Shown here piece after piece: positions 26,508-35,025 of a stretch of DNA of 64,000 bases. The translations under genes and the position numbers were made by a program. Source of the stretch: Loktanella sp. M215 (lineage in GTDB: Bacteria > Pseudomonadota > Alphaproteobacteria > Rhodobacterales > Rhodobacteraceae); NCBI RefSeq assembly GCF_021735925.1, contig NZ_WMEA01000001.1, positions 871,001 to 935,000 on the forward strand. The letters are read 5' to 3'. Within the stretch, counting starts at the first letter, position 1. Each line of letters starts with the position of its first letter. The notes under the pieces were generated by a model, which was not told the DNA's origin, did not search any database, and saw nothing but the letters and a program-made list of their open reading frames with translations.

Positions 26508-27526
26508 TCCTTGCGGCCACTGCGGCCCCCGCGGAAGAGCTGCGTGTCGCGGCATTTGCCGCAGCGCTGGGGCGCGACGGACCGGGTCTGATGCTGCGCG
26601 ATCTGGGGCGCGATGACGCGCAGATCGACGCGACCGTGGCGATCGTGGCGCAGGTGGACCCCGATATCCTGCTGCTGACCGACGTGGATTACGACCTTGA
26701 CGGTGTGGCGCTGCAGGCGACGGCCGATCGCATGGGGTTTGCCCACAGCTTTGCACTATTGCCCAACTCCGGCATGGCGACCGGCCTTGATCTGGACGGC
26801 AATGGCCGCATCGGCGAGGCGCGCGATGCCCAAGGATGGGGCAAGTTCAGCGGCGACGGCGGCATGGGTCTGCTGTCGCACTGGCCGATTGATGCAGACG
26901 CGGTGCAGGACCTGTCGACCCTGCTGTGGCGCGACGTGCCGGGGGCAACCTTGCCGCAGGGTCCGCTGTGGTCTGACGCGGTCGCGGCGGTGCAGCGCCT
27001 GTCCACCACCGGGCACTGGATCGTGCCCGTGCTGGCGCCGGGCGGGCCGGTGGACATCATGGCCTTTTCCGCGACACCGCCGGTCTTTGACGGACCCGAG
27101 GATCGCAACGGGCTGCGCAACCGCGATGAATTGCGGCTGTGGACGCAGGTGCTGGAGGGTGCGTTCGGGGTTGCGCCGCAGGATTTCGTCGTGCTGGGCA
27201 ACGCCAATCTGGACCCCGCGGACGGAGAGGGCCTGCACGACGCGATGCAGGCGTTTCTGGCCGATCCGCGCCTGACGGACCCCCGGCCTGCCAGTCCCGG
27301 TGGCAAAGCTGCCGCCGACCCGGACCAAAGCGGCGATCCCGCACTGGATACCGCCGACTGGCCGGACGGCGCACCCGGCAATCTGCGGGTCGACTATGCC
27401 CTGCCCGCCGCAACATGGACCGTGACCGGTGCCGGTGTCTTCTGGCCCGACCCCGCCGATCCCGATGCGGCGCTGGCGCAGACGGCGGGGCCGCACCGGC
27501 TGGTCTGGGTCGATCTGCGGCGCTGA
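26381..27526 (+). CDS. Endonuclease/exonuclease/phosphatase family protein, probably secreted (start unresolved)
   Basis: The recognisable protein begins near 26487 with GLVAGLILAATAAPAEELRVA, a signal-peptide core, and continues as an EEP-fold hydrolase: LLTDVDYDLDG (metal-site loop region), GHWIVPVLAPGG, DFVVLGNANLDPADGEG (the GDFN-like loop), LRVDYALP and a final GPHRLVWVDL (usual SDH or SRH). The Asp partner of that last His appears changed. No ATG, GTG or TTG lies in frame between the ATG at 26381 and the signal core, so either the 35-residue overlapping N-terminal part is real or an indel or rare start is involved. Its place between leuD and leuB suggests co-transcription, not a leucine role. 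Confidence 0.7.
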   Translation: MGLSAGKPVDAWHRAQPCRPADPPAAQARIRTGCGRGLVAGLILAATAAPAEELRVAAFAAALGRDGPGLMLRDLGRDDAQIDATVAIVAQVDPDILLLTDVDYDLDGVALQATADRMGFAHSFALLPNSGMATGLDLDGNGRIGEARDAQGWGKFSGDGGMGLLSHWPIDADAVQDLSTLLWRDVPGATLPQGPLWSDAVAAVQRLSTTGHWIVPVLAPGGPVDIMAFSATPPVFDGPEDRNGLRNRDELRLWTQVLEGAFGVAPQDFVVLGNANLDPADGEGLHDAMQAFLADPRLTDPRPASPGGKAAADPDQSGDPALDTADWPDGAPGNLRVDYALPAATWTVTGAGVFWPDPADPDAALAQTAGPHRLVWVDLRR

Positions 27527-27595
27527 GGCGGTGACTTGAAACGCGGCGGCCTTGGCGTTACGCGGTGTCAACCGCATCAGCCAAGGACACCTTGC

Positions 27596-28702
27596 ATGTC
27601 GAACCCTACCCTCCTCATCCTCGCCGGTGACGGCATCGGCCCGGAAGTCATGAACGAGGTGAAGCGCATCATCACCTGGTACGGCGACAAGCGCGACATG
27701 CCCTTCGACGTGACCGAGGATCTGGTCGGCGGCTGCGCCTACGACAAGCACGGCACGCCTCTGGCGGACGCGACGATGGCCAAGGCGCAAGAGGTCGATG
27801 CCGTCCTGCTGGGCGCCGTGGGCGGGCCGAAGTACGACGATCTGGATTTCAGCGTGAAGCCGGAACGCGGCCTGCTGCGCCTGCGCAAGGAGATGGACCT
27901 GTTTTCCAACCTGCGCCCGGCGCAGTGCTTTGACGCGTTGGCGGATTTCTCGTCGCTGAAGCGCGAGATCGTCGCGGGTCTGGACATCATGATCGTGCGC
28001 GAACTGACATCCGGCGTCTATTTCGGCGAGCCGCGCGGCATCCATGTCGAGGGTAACGAGCGGGTCGGCGTGAACACCCAGCGTTACACGGAATCCGAGA
28101 TCGCCCGCGTGGCGCGGTCGGCGTTCGAGCTGGCGCGCCGGCGCAGCAACAAGGTCTGCTCGATGGAGAAGGCCAACGTGATGGAATCCGGCGTGCTGTG
28201 GCGGCAGGTCGTGACCGAGATCCACGAGAAGGAATACAGCGACGTCCAGCTGTCCCACATGTATGCGGACAATGGTGCGATGCAGCTGGTGCGCAATCCC
28301 AAGCAGTTCGACGTGATCGTGACCGACAACCTGTTCGGTGACCTGCTGTCGGATGCTGCCGCGATGCTGACCGGTTCGCTGGGCATGCTGCCGTCCGCGT
28401 CCCTTGGCCTGCCGATGGCGAACGGGCGGCCCAAGGCGCTGTATGAACCGGTCCACGGATCGGCCCCCGACATCACCGGGCAGGGCAAGGCGAACCCCAT
28501 CGCCTGCATCCTGTCGTTCGCGATGGCCCTGCGCTACAGTTTTGACGCGGGCGCCGAGGCGGATCGTCTGGAAGCGGCTGTTGAAAAGGTGCTCGCCGAT
28601 GGCGCGCGCACGGCCGACCTGCTGGGCCCCGATGGCGGCACACCGATCAGCACGACCGAAATGGGCGATGCGATTCTGGCAGCGCTGGACGCAAGCCTGT
28701 AG
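27596..28702 (+). CDS. leuB: 3-isopropylmalate dehydrogenase
   Basis: A 368-residue NAD-dependent decarboxylating dehydrogenase converting 3-isopropylmalate to 2-oxoisocaproate. Motifs: [15 protein letters not shown] at the N-terminus, [16 protein letters not shown], the metal/substrate block [34 protein letters not shown] and the NAD-binding [14 protein letters not shown]. The ATG is preceded by CAAGGA; an upstream in-frame start would add 20 unlikely residues. It completes leuC-leuD...leuB in this cluster; leuA is not in the window. Confidence 0.97.
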   Translation: MSNPTLLILAGDGIGPEVMNEVKRIITWYGDKRDMPFDVTEDLVGGCAYDKHGTPLADATMAKAQEVDAVLLGAVGGPKYDDLDFSVKPERGLLRLRKEMDLFSNLRPAQCFDALADFSSLKREIVAGLDIMIVRELTSGVYFGEPRGIHVEGNERVGVNTQRYTESEIARVARSAFELARRRSNKVCSMEKANVMESGVLWRQVVTEIHEKEYSDVQLSHMYADNGAMQLVRNPKQFDVIVTDNLFGDLLSDAAAMLTGSLGMLPSASLGLPMANGRPKALYEPVHGSAPDITGQGKANPIACILSFAMALRYSFDAGAEADRLEAAVEKVLADGARTADLLGPDGGTPISTTEMGDAILAALDASL

Positions 28703-28722
28703 GCAGACGCACAAATAACAGG

Positions 28723-28747
28723 CAGGGTGGCGGGCGACGCCGCCCTG
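28723..28747 (+). terminator. Hairpin after leuB
   Basis: CAGGGTGGCG (28723-28732) pairs with CGCCGCCCTG (28738-28747), 10 bp with one G-U pair and a 5-base loop. It lies 20 bases past the leuB stop. No T-run follows, so it is probably a transcript 3' end or stability hairpin rather than a classical terminator. Confidence 0.5.
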
Positions 28748-28819
28748 TCCTGACGCGGTCTTGACCATTCCGGCGGCAGGGTCGACCAAGGGCCTGCTTT
28801 CAAACCGACGGACACCATC

Positions 28820-29878
28820 ATGTCTTCTAACGCGCGCGGTGCCTTGCTGGCCCTGCTGGCCTTCGGCATTTTTGCCACCCACGACGTTCTGATCAAGGTG
28901 CTGGGCGGAAGCTATTCGCCCATCCAGATCGTGTTCTTTTCGGTGACGCTGGCCTTTCCATTGGCGACCGTATCGCTGATGCGGGACAATAATCCCGGCA
29001 CCCTGCGGCCGCGCCATCCGTGGTGGATGCTGCTGCGCACCATTGCCGCCATCGTGACCGGGTTCTGCGCCTTCTACGCCTTTACCGTGCTGCCGCTGGC
29101 GCAGGTCTACGCGATCCTCTTTGCCTCGCCGCTGCTGATCACGATCCTTGCGGTTCCGATCCTTGGTGAAACCGTGCGCCTGCGGCGGGGGCTGGCGGTG
29201 CTGGTCGGTCTGGTCGGCGTGCTGGTCGTCCTGCGCCCCGGCAGCACCGTGCTGCAACTGGGGCATGGGGCGGCGCTGCTGTCGGCCATCGGCGGGTCGC
29301 TGGGGTCAATCATCGTGCGCAAGATCGGCGCGGACGAGCGGCCCGTCGTGCTGATGCTGTTCCCGATGCTGGGCAACTTCGTCGTCATGGGATCGGCGCT
29401 GGCCTTCGTCTATCAGCCGATGCCGATTGCCCATATCGGGATGCTGGCGGTGATTTCGGTCTTTGCCTTCATCGCGGGCCTGCTGGTCATCGCCGCCTAC
29501 AAGGCGGGCGAGGCGGTCATCGTCGCACCGATGCAGTACAGCCAGATCCTGTGGGCCACCGCCTACGGCATGCTGTTCTTTGACGAGACGCCGGACGGTG
29601 CGACGGTGCTGGGCGCGGGGATCATCATCGCATCCGGCCTTTACATCGTCTTGCGGGAAAGCCGGTCGACGGACAGCGGAACACCCGTCCTGCGCACCCG
29701 CGGCCGGTTCGAGACGGGCACGTTCCTGCGCCCGCGCCCGCGCGAACTGGACGCAGCCGCACCCGAACCGCGCAAGGTGCCGGATACCGCACCCTCGGCC
29801 CGCGCCCGGCCCCATATGCGCGGCCTGCCGGGCCGCGTGCCACCGGTTGCGGAACCGCGCAGGACCGACAGCGATTAG
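28820..29878 (+). CDS. EamA-family (DMT superfamily) transporter
   Basis: A 352-residue membrane protein with ten predicted helices in two EamA repeats (first about 5-135, second about 145-285). The motif LLRTIAAIVTGFCAFYAFTVLPLAQVYAILFASPLLITIL is typical of the family. Members export amino acids, nucleosides or similar small molecules; the substrate here is unknown. After the last helix comes a Pro/Arg-rich tail of about 65 residues (from RESRSTDSG), which is unusual for the family and probably disordered and cytoplasmic. Confidence 0.9.
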   Translation: MSSNARGALLALLAFGIFATHDVLIKVLGGSYSPIQIVFFSVTLAFPLATVSLMRDNNPGTLRPRHPWWMLLRTIAAIVTGFCAFYAFTVLPLAQVYAILFASPLLITILAVPILGETVRLRRGLAVLVGLVGVLVVLRPGSTVLQLGHGAALLSAIGGSLGSIIVRKIGADERPVVLMLFPMLGNFVVMGSALAFVYQPMPIAHIGMLAVISVFAFIAGLLVIAAYKAGEAVIVAPMQYSQILWATAYGMLFFDETPDGATVLGAGIIIASGLYIVLRESRSTDSGTPVLRTRGRFETGTFLRPRPRELDAAAPEPRKVPDTAPSARARPHMRGLPGRVPPVAEPRRTDSD

Positions 29879-29886
29879 ACTTGTCA

Positions 29887-29904
29887 AACCCCGCTGGCGG
29901 GGTT
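29887..29904. terminator. Short hairpin between the EamA transporter and tRNA-Pro
   Basis: AACCCCG (29887-29893) and CGGGGTT (29898-29904) pair around CTGG, 9 bases past the transporter stop. It is a likely end for the transporter transcript; the U-tract is weak. Confidence 0.45.
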
Positions 29905-29920
29905 ACGACGCGGCCACGGT

Positions 29921-29997
29921 CGGGCTGTAGCGCAGCCTGGTAGCGCACCTGCTTCGGGAGCAGGGGGTCGGAGGTTCGAATCCTCTCAGCCCGACCA
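29921..29997 (+). tRNA. tRNA-Pro, anticodon CGG
   Basis: A full cloverleaf of 77 bases. The acceptor stem CGGGCTG pairs with CAGCCCG; the D arm is GCGC...GCGC; the anticodon arm CCTGC-TTCGGGA-GCAGG gives anticodon CGG (reads CCG); the T arm is GGAGG-TTCGAAT-CCTCT (one mismatch or G-U). The discriminator is A73, followed by an encoded CCA. CGG is the minor proline isoacceptor, useful in a GC-rich genome. Confidence 0.97.
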
Positions 29998-30096
29998 GAA
30001 CATGCCAAGGCTCGCCCTGGCGAAATTTCAGACATGATACGAACGGCCCCGTATGGCGCTGCCTCTGGCAATCATGCGCTGTCGCGGGATCGGGCA

Positions 30097-30115
30097 AAAC
30101 GGGCGGGACCCGTTT
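30097..30115. terminator. Hairpin upstream of the PLD gene
   Basis: AAACGGG (30097-30103) and CCCGTTT (30109-30115) pair around CGGGA, about 100 bases after the tRNA. It could end the tRNA transcript, since the right arm carries the T-run. The remaining 85 bases before the PLD gene show nothing clear. Confidence 0.4.
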
Positions 30116-30199
30116 GCGACATGCGGCGTTAGGCCCCCACATGGACAAAACGTCGCAACCCGTGACACAGTCCCCCCACCACCGGAGACCGTGCCGCAC

Positions 30200-31549
30200 A
30201 TGAGCTGGCTGACGACCCACGCCGAAATCGTTCTGATCAGCTTTCTGGTGCTGGCGGCGGCGGCTTACCTGCTGCAGCAACGCCGGTCGCCGCAATCCAC
30301 GGCGGCCTGGCTGCTGTTCCTGATCGTGGCCCCCTATTTTGCCATTCCGATCTTTGTCGGCCTGGGCGTGCGCAAACGCGCCTCTGGTCCCGGCGCGCTG
30401 ACCCTGCGCGAGACGACCGACGGCGCACCGCTGAACGACATCGACGAAATCCTGCGGTCCTATCACCTGCCGGGGGCGCTGCCGGGACACGATTTCACGC
30501 TGCTCGACCGGCCAGAGACGGCAAAAGCCGCCCTGTTCGACATCGTGCGCGGCGCACAGACCCGGATCGACGCCTTGTTCTATATCGTGGCCAACGACGC
30601 CATTGGCCGTGATTTCGTCGCAGCGCTGACGGAACGGGCGCAGAACGGCGTCAAGGTCAGGCTGGTGATCGACCGTCTTGGCACGCTTTTCCCGCCGCGC
30701 CGCGCCTTGAAGCAACTGGAAGCCGCCGGCGGCGAAGTGCATTTCTTTTCACCCTTCGTGCAGCCGCCGATGCGGGGCCACCTGAACCTGCGCAACCATC
30801 GCAAGATCCTTGTGGTGGACAACGTCAAGGTCTTCGGCGGCGGCATGAACGTGGGCGAGGAATACCTTGGCACCGGTCGGGATGTCTGGGCGGACCTTGC
30901 CTTTACCCTGACCGGGCCGGCGGTCGGCAGCTTTGACGATGTCTTTGCGTCGGACTGGGACGGGACCGGCGGTGATCCGATCGCGGTCGCGCCCGTTCCG
31001 CCGCAGGGGGCTGGCAAGACGGTGGCGCAACTCGCCCCCTCCGGGCCCGATCTGCGGCACGACGGGCTGCACGACATGCTGGTGAACGCCATCCACCGGG
31101 CGAACCGCCGGGTCTGGATCGCCACGCCCTATTTCCTGCCCACCGACACGCTGGCCGAGGCGCTGTCCATCGCGGGGCGGCGCGGTGTGGATGTAAAGCT
31201 GATGATGCCGCGCAAGTCGAACCAGCGGATCGCGGATTTCGCCCGCGGGGCCTATATGCGCGAATTGCAGCGGGCCAAATGCAGCGTTCTGCTGTATCAA
31301 CCGGGCATGCTGCATGCCAAGGCGGGAATCATCGACGATACGGCCTACGTGGGGTCGCTGAACTTTGACGTGCGCAGCATGCTGCTGAATTTCGAGGATG
31401 CGCTGATCCTGCACGATCGGGACAGCGTGGCCTGCCTTGCGGACTGGTTCAACGGCAAGACCGCCGACTGCGCGACGGGGATTCCGGACGCCCGCGCCCT
31501 GCGCCGCATCAGCGAGGGCCTGTTCCGCATCGGGGCGCCCATGCTGTGA
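30200..31549 (+). CDS. Cardiolipin synthase-like phospholipase D family protein
   Basis: A 449-residue membrane-bound PLD. N-terminal helices (about 8-25 and 36-56, [19 protein letters not shown] and [20 protein letters not shown]) form the PLDc_N region, followed by two HKD motifs: His200-x-Lys202 in [10 protein letters not shown] and His372-x-Lys374 in [10 protein letters not shown], each with a GxxN or GSxN block after it. This is the bacterial ClsA-type plan that joins two phosphatidylglycerols to cardiolipin. It is somewhat shorter than ClsA (about 480). Its TGA overlaps the GTG of the next gene (GTGA). Confidence 0.88.
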   Translation: MSWLTTHAEIVLISFLVLAAAAYLLQQRRSPQSTAAWLLFLIVAPYFAIPIFVGLGVRKRASGPGALTLRETTDGAPLNDIDEILRSYHLPGALPGHDFTLLDRPETAKAALFDIVRGAQTRIDALFYIVANDAIGRDFVAALTERAQNGVKVRLVIDRLGTLFPPRRALKQLEAAGGEVHFFSPFVQPPMRGHLNLRNHRKILVVDNVKVFGGGMNVGEEYLGTGRDVWADLAFTLTGPAVGSFDDVFASDWDGTGGDPIAVAPVPPQGAGKTVAQLAPSGPDLRHDGLHDMLVNAIHRANRRVWIATPYFLPTDTLAEALSIAGRRGVDVKLMMPRKSNQRIADFARGAYMRELQRAKCSVLLYQPGMLHAKAGIIDDTAYVGSLNFDVRSMLLNFEDALILHDRDSVACLADWFNGKTADCATGIPDARALRRISEGLFRIGAPML

Positions 31550-32256
31550 CGGGGGCCGGACTGCATATCGTCAGCTATAACATCCGCAAGGCGATCGGGA
31601 CCGACCGCCGTCGCGATCCGCACCGTATCCTGAGTGTGCTGAAGGATGCGCAGGCGGATATCGTCATCCTGCAAGAGGCGGATCTGCGGCTGGGGCAGCG
31701 CCCCTCTGCCCTGCCGCGCGACCGGATCGGGGATACCGGCCTGTCGGCGGTCGAGGTCGCGACAAGCGCCGTCAGTCTGGGCTGGCATGGCAATGCGATC
31801 CTCGTGCGCCCCGACTGGCCGGTGCTGTCGGTGGACCGGATCATCCTGCCGGGGCTGGAGCCGCGCGGCGCCGTCACGGCGGTCGTCACCACGCCGATGG
31901 GGCCGCTGCGCGTGATCGGGGCGCATCTGGGTTTGCTGCGCCGGTCCCGGCAGGGCCAGCAGCACGCGCTGGTCGACTGGATGGCTGCGGGTGACGACAT
32001 CCCGACGGTGGTCGCGGGCGATCTGAACGAATGGTCGGCGCGCCGGGGGCTGGGGCCGCTGTCGCAGGTCTTCGATCTGCATTCGCCGGGCCATTCCTTT
32101 CACGCGCGCTGGCGGCTGGCGCCGCTGGACCGGATCGGCCTGTCGCGTGATCTGTCGCTGGACCGGATCGACATGCTCGACACCGCCATGACCCGCGCCG
32201 CATCGGACCATCTGCCGATCCGCGCCACCGTCCGCCTGCGGCACGCCGCGCCGTAG
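31546..32256 (+). CDS. Endonuclease/exonuclease/phosphatase family protein
   Basis: A 236-residue cytoplasmic EEP-fold hydrolase with the full catalytic set: N12 in VSYNIRKAIG, E44 in ILQEADLRLG, GAHLGLL, AGDLNEW (Asp/Asn) and SDHLPI (Asp/His) near the end. Coupling to the cardiolipin synthase through a GTGA overlap is a widespread pairing and suggests a role in phospholipid or phosphodiester turnover rather than DNA repair. The substrate is not known. It starts with GTG. Confidence 0.88.
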   Translation: MTGAGLHIVSYNIRKAIGTDRRRDPHRILSVLKDAQADIVILQEADLRLGQRPSALPRDRIGDTGLSAVEVATSAVSLGWHGNAILVRPDWPVLSVDRIILPGLEPRGAVTAVVTTPMGPLRVIGAHLGLLRRSRQGQQHALVDWMAAGDDIPTVVAGDLNEWSARRGLGPLSQVFDLHSPGHSFHARWRLAPLDRIGLSRDLSLDRIDMLDTAMTRAASDHLPIRATVRLRHAAP

Positions 32257-32319
32257 GGGGTTGAGGGCATGACCCGCCCGGCCTATCTGACAGGGATGCA
32301 GACCAAGGTGCCGCGTCCC

Positions 32320-32931
32320 ATGACCAACCATCTTTACCACGATGACCTGCCCGATGGGCTGGACCTGGGTTCCGTGGTCGCCATCGACTGCGAGACGCTG
32401 GGCCTGATCCCGCGCCGCGACCGGCTGTGCCTGATCCAGCTGTCCGGCGGCGACGGACACTGCCATCTGGTGCAGGTCGCCCCCGACCGTGCGCCCGCGC
32501 CCAACCTGTGCCGGATGCTGGCGGACCCTGCGGTGACCAAGCTGTTCCACTTCGGCCGCTTCGATATCGCGGCACTTTACAACGCCTACGGTGTACTGTG
32601 CACGCCGGTCTGGTGCACCAAGATCGCGTCCAAACTGGTCCGCACCTATACCGACCGCCACGGCCTGAAAGAGCTTTTGCGCGAGATGGTCGGTGTGGAT
32701 ATCAGCAAGCACCAGCAGCAAAGCGACTGGGGTGCAACTGATCTGACGGCGGCCCAACTGGACTATGCCGCGTCCGACGTGCTGCACCTGCACCGCCTGA
32801 AAGCCGTGCTGGAGGAACGTCTGGCCCGCGAGGGGCGCACCGATCTGGCGCAGGCCTGTTTCGATTTCCTGCCGACGCGCGCGCGCCTCGACCTTGCGGG
32901 CTGGGCCGAGCCTGACGTGTTCGCGCACTGA
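32320..32931 (+). CDS. Ribonuclease D-like 3'-5' exonuclease (single catalytic domain)
   Basis: A 203-residue DEDDy exonuclease. Catalytic residues: D23 and E25 in VAIDCETLGL, D82 in HFGRFDIAAL, Y149 and D153 in QLDYAASDV. It lacks the two HRDC domains of E. coli RNase D, the short form common in alphaproteobacteria, acting on tRNA or other RNA 3' ends. I start at the ATG giving MTNHLYHDDLPDG, which matches the family; an in-frame ATG at 32269 with a good GGGGG upstream would add 17 residues and cannot be excluded. lptC follows 24 bases later. Confidence 0.9.
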   Translation: MTNHLYHDDLPDGLDLGSVVAIDCETLGLIPRRDRLCLIQLSGGDGHCHLVQVAPDRAPAPNLCRMLADPAVTKLFHFGRFDIAALYNAYGVLCTPVWCTKIASKLVRTYTDRHGLKELLREMVGVDISKHQQQSDWGATDLTAAQLDYAASDVLHLHRLKAVLEERLAREGRTDLAQACFDFLPTRARLDLAGWAEPDVFAH

Positions 32932-32955
32932 TGCCGCGCGAGGGAATCTGAGGCC

Positions 32956-33573
32956 ATGGCCGCCGCATCGAACTTTCATTCGCAACTGGTCGGCTGGCTG
33001 AAGATCCTGCTGCCGCTGGCGGCCCTGATGCTGCTGTCGACGCTGTTCCTGTTCGCCCGCGGCGACCGCGGCAGCCAGACGATTCCCTTTGCCGACATCG
33101 ACGCCGCTGCCGCCGAACAACGGATCGCGGCCCCCCGGTTTTCCGGGCTAACGAACGCCGGCGATACCATCCAGATCACCGCGACCGCCGCCCGTCCGGA
33201 CGCGCAGGGCGGCCCGCAGGTCAGCATCGACCGCCCCAGCCTGTCGCTGGATGCGACCGACGGCACCACGCTGCGGGTCACCGCCGGGAGTGGCGAGGTC
33301 GATACCACCAGCCGGGTCGCGCATCTGACGGGGCTTGCGCGCGTGGAAACCTCCTCTGGCTATACGATGGAAACTGCGGGGCTTGTCGCGGATATGACCA
33401 GCGGCACCGTCACCTCTGACGGCCCGTTGGAGGTGCATGCCCCCTTTGGCCAGTTGCAGGCCGGGCAGGTGACGTTTTCCGCCGGGCAGGATGGCGCCGG
33501 GCAGCAGATGAATTTCACCCAAGGCGTGAAACTGGTATATACCCCGTCAGCCGCCACACCGAAGGACAACTGA
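32956..33573 (+). CDS. lptC: LPS export protein LptC
   Basis: A 205-residue bitopic protein: one N-terminal helix (LKILLPLAALMLLSTLFLFA, about 15-34) and a periplasmic beta-jellyroll (LptC/DUF1239) that receives LPS from LptB2FG and hands it to LptA. The sequence is weakly conserved, but order lptC-lptA-lptB and the repeated AxxFSGLTNAGDTIQITA and ARVETSSGYTMETA strands fit. lptA starts one base after its stop. Confidence 0.9.
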   Translation: MAAASNFHSQLVGWLKILLPLAALMLLSTLFLFARGDRGSQTIPFADIDAAAAEQRIAAPRFSGLTNAGDTIQITATAARPDAQGGPQVSIDRPSLSLDATDGTTLRVTAGSGEVDTTSRVAHLTGLARVETSSGYTMETAGLVADMTSGTVTSDGPLEVHAPFGQLQAGQVTFSAGQDGAGQQMNFTQGVKLVYTPSAATPKDN

Positions 33574-33574
33574 C

Positions 33575-34054
33575 ATGACCCGATTCCTTGCCATCGTCCT
33601 GACGCTGTGCGCGACACCGCTGCTGGCGCAGACGAACATCGACCTTGGCGGTATCCGCGCCGACCCGAACGCGCCGGTCGAGGTGACCGCTGACAACCTG
33701 AAGGTCGATCAGGACACAGGATCAGCCGTGTTCAGCGGCAACGTCAAGATCGGGCAGGGCGACCTGCGGCTGGCGGCACCCGAGGTCCGCGTGACCTATG
33801 CCGCGACCAGCGGCGACATCACACGCCTGCAGGCCAGCGGCGGCGTGACCTTTGCCACGGCGACCGAGGCGGCAGAGGCCGAGACCGCGGATTACAACCT
33901 TGCCGACGGGATGCTGACACTGGATGGCGCGGTGCTGCTGACGCAGGGCAAAAGCGCGTTGTCGTCGGATTCGATGGTGGTCAACCTGAACACTGGCACT
34001 GCGCAGATGTCAGGCCGGGTCAAGACGGTGTTCCAGCAGGACGGCAACAACTGA
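33575..34054 (+). CDS. lptA: LPS transport periplasmic protein LptA
   Basis: A 159-residue periplasmic protein with a signal peptide (cleavage after LLAQ) and an OstA/LptA jellyroll: VEVTADNLKVDQDTGSAVFSGNVKIGQGDLRL and YNLADGMLTLDGAVLLTQGKS. Copies stack end to end to bridge LptC with LptD across the periplasm. Its TGA overlaps the lptB ATG by one base. Confidence 0.94.
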   Translation: MTRFLAIVLTLCATPLLAQTNIDLGGIRADPNAPVEVTADNLKVDQDTGSAVFSGNVKIGQGDLRLAAPEVRVTYAATSGDITRLQASGGVTFATATEAAEAETADYNLADGMLTLDGAVLLTQGKSALSSDSMVVNLNTGTAQMSGRVKTVFQQDGNN

Positions 34055-34809
34055 TGCCCCGCGACGTTGGCGTGGACGCCGATACCGGCGGCCTGCGGGT
34101 CACCAACCTGCGCAAAAGCTATCAGAAGCGCCCCGTCATCCGCGACGTCAGCCTGCATCTGGGCAAGGGCGAGGTCGTGGCCCTGCTGGGGCCGAACGGG
34201 TCCGGCAAGACGACCTGCTTTTACCTGATCGCGGGCCTGATCACGCTGGAAGGCGGTCAGGTGACCGTCGACGGCGAAGACGTGACGACGATGCCGATGT
34301 ACCGCCGTGCCACCCGCGGCATCGGCTATCTGCCGCAGGAAATGTCGATCTTTCGCGGATTGACGGTCGAGGACAACATCAAGGCCGTGCTGGAAATCGC
34401 GGAACCCAGCAAGAAGCGCAGGCGGGACCGGCTGGAACAGCTTCTGTCCGAATTTTCGATCGAGCATCTGCGCCGCGCGCCCGCCGTGGCGCTGTCGGGG
34501 GGCGAGCGCAGGCGCGCGGAAATCGCGCGCTGTCTGGCGGCGGGGCCGAAATACGTGCTGCTGGACGAACCCTTTGCAGGTGTCGATCCGATTGCCGTGG
34601 CCGAGATCAGGCACCTTGTGGCGGACCTGAAGAACCGCGGCATCGGTGTGCTGATCACCGACCACAACGTGCAGGAAACCCTGCAGATCGTCGACCGGGC
34701 CTATATCCTGAACGACGGCAAGGTCCTGATGAGCGGCACCACCGACGAGGTGATCCGCGACGAGAACGTGCAGCGGGTCTATCTGGGCAAGGGATTCCGC
34801 GTCAATTGA
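34054..34809 (+). CDS. lptB: LPS export ABC transporter ATP-binding protein LptB
   Basis: A 251-residue ABC ATPase that powers LPS extraction by LptFG. Walker A GPNGSGKTT at 46-54, Q-loop YLPQEMSIFRGLTVEDN, signature LSGGERRRAEIAR, Walker B YVLLDEPFAGVDPIAV and the H-loop ITDHNVQETL. The family-specific GLTVEDNI and DHNVxETL are present. The gene ends the lptCAB operon; about 215 bases follow before hpf, where rpoN usually sits in other proteobacteria. Confidence 0.97.
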   Translation: MPRDVGVDADTGGLRVTNLRKSYQKRPVIRDVSLHLGKGEVVALLGPNGSGKTTCFYLIAGLITLEGGQVTVDGEDVTTMPMYRRATRGIGYLPQEMSIFRGLTVEDNIKAVLEIAEPSKKRRRDRLEQLLSEFSIEHLRRAPAVALSGGERRRAEIARCLAAGPKYVLLDEPFAGVDPIAVAEIRHLVADLKNRGIGVLITDHNVQETLQIVDRAYILNDGKVLMSGTTDEVIRDENVQRVYLGKGFRVN

Positions 34810-34816
34810 CCCGGCA

Positions 34817-34846
34817 TTGACAGACGCTGCGTTGTGGCGCTGAATA
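34817..34846 (+). promoter_or_regulatory. Candidate sigma-70 promoter for hpf-ptsN
   Basis: TTGACA (34817-34822), 18 bases, then TGAATA (34841-34846), within the AT-richer gap after lptB and about 180 bases before hpf. The -35 matches consensus exactly and the -10 at four of six. The long leader that would result has no clear structure. Confidence 0.4.
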
Positions 34847-35025
34847 TGAGGGATGAAACCTGCGTTTTTCCATCGCAAAGCTGACGCGGCGCCTGCGCCC
34901 GGCGGGAATATTAAGCCTTTGGCAACCAACGCGGCTTCATCCTTTCAGACGCCTCACCGTGGAACCGGCAGCGCCTTTGCTGCCTTGATCCGGTGTGCGT
35001 GAATACCAGCAGAACAGGAGAGATC

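Noticed and set aside
30001..30199. A second tRNA or small RNA downstream of tRNA-Pro
   Set aside because: No cloverleaf or conserved T-arm (GGTTCGA) is present beyond 29997; only a short hairpin is seen.
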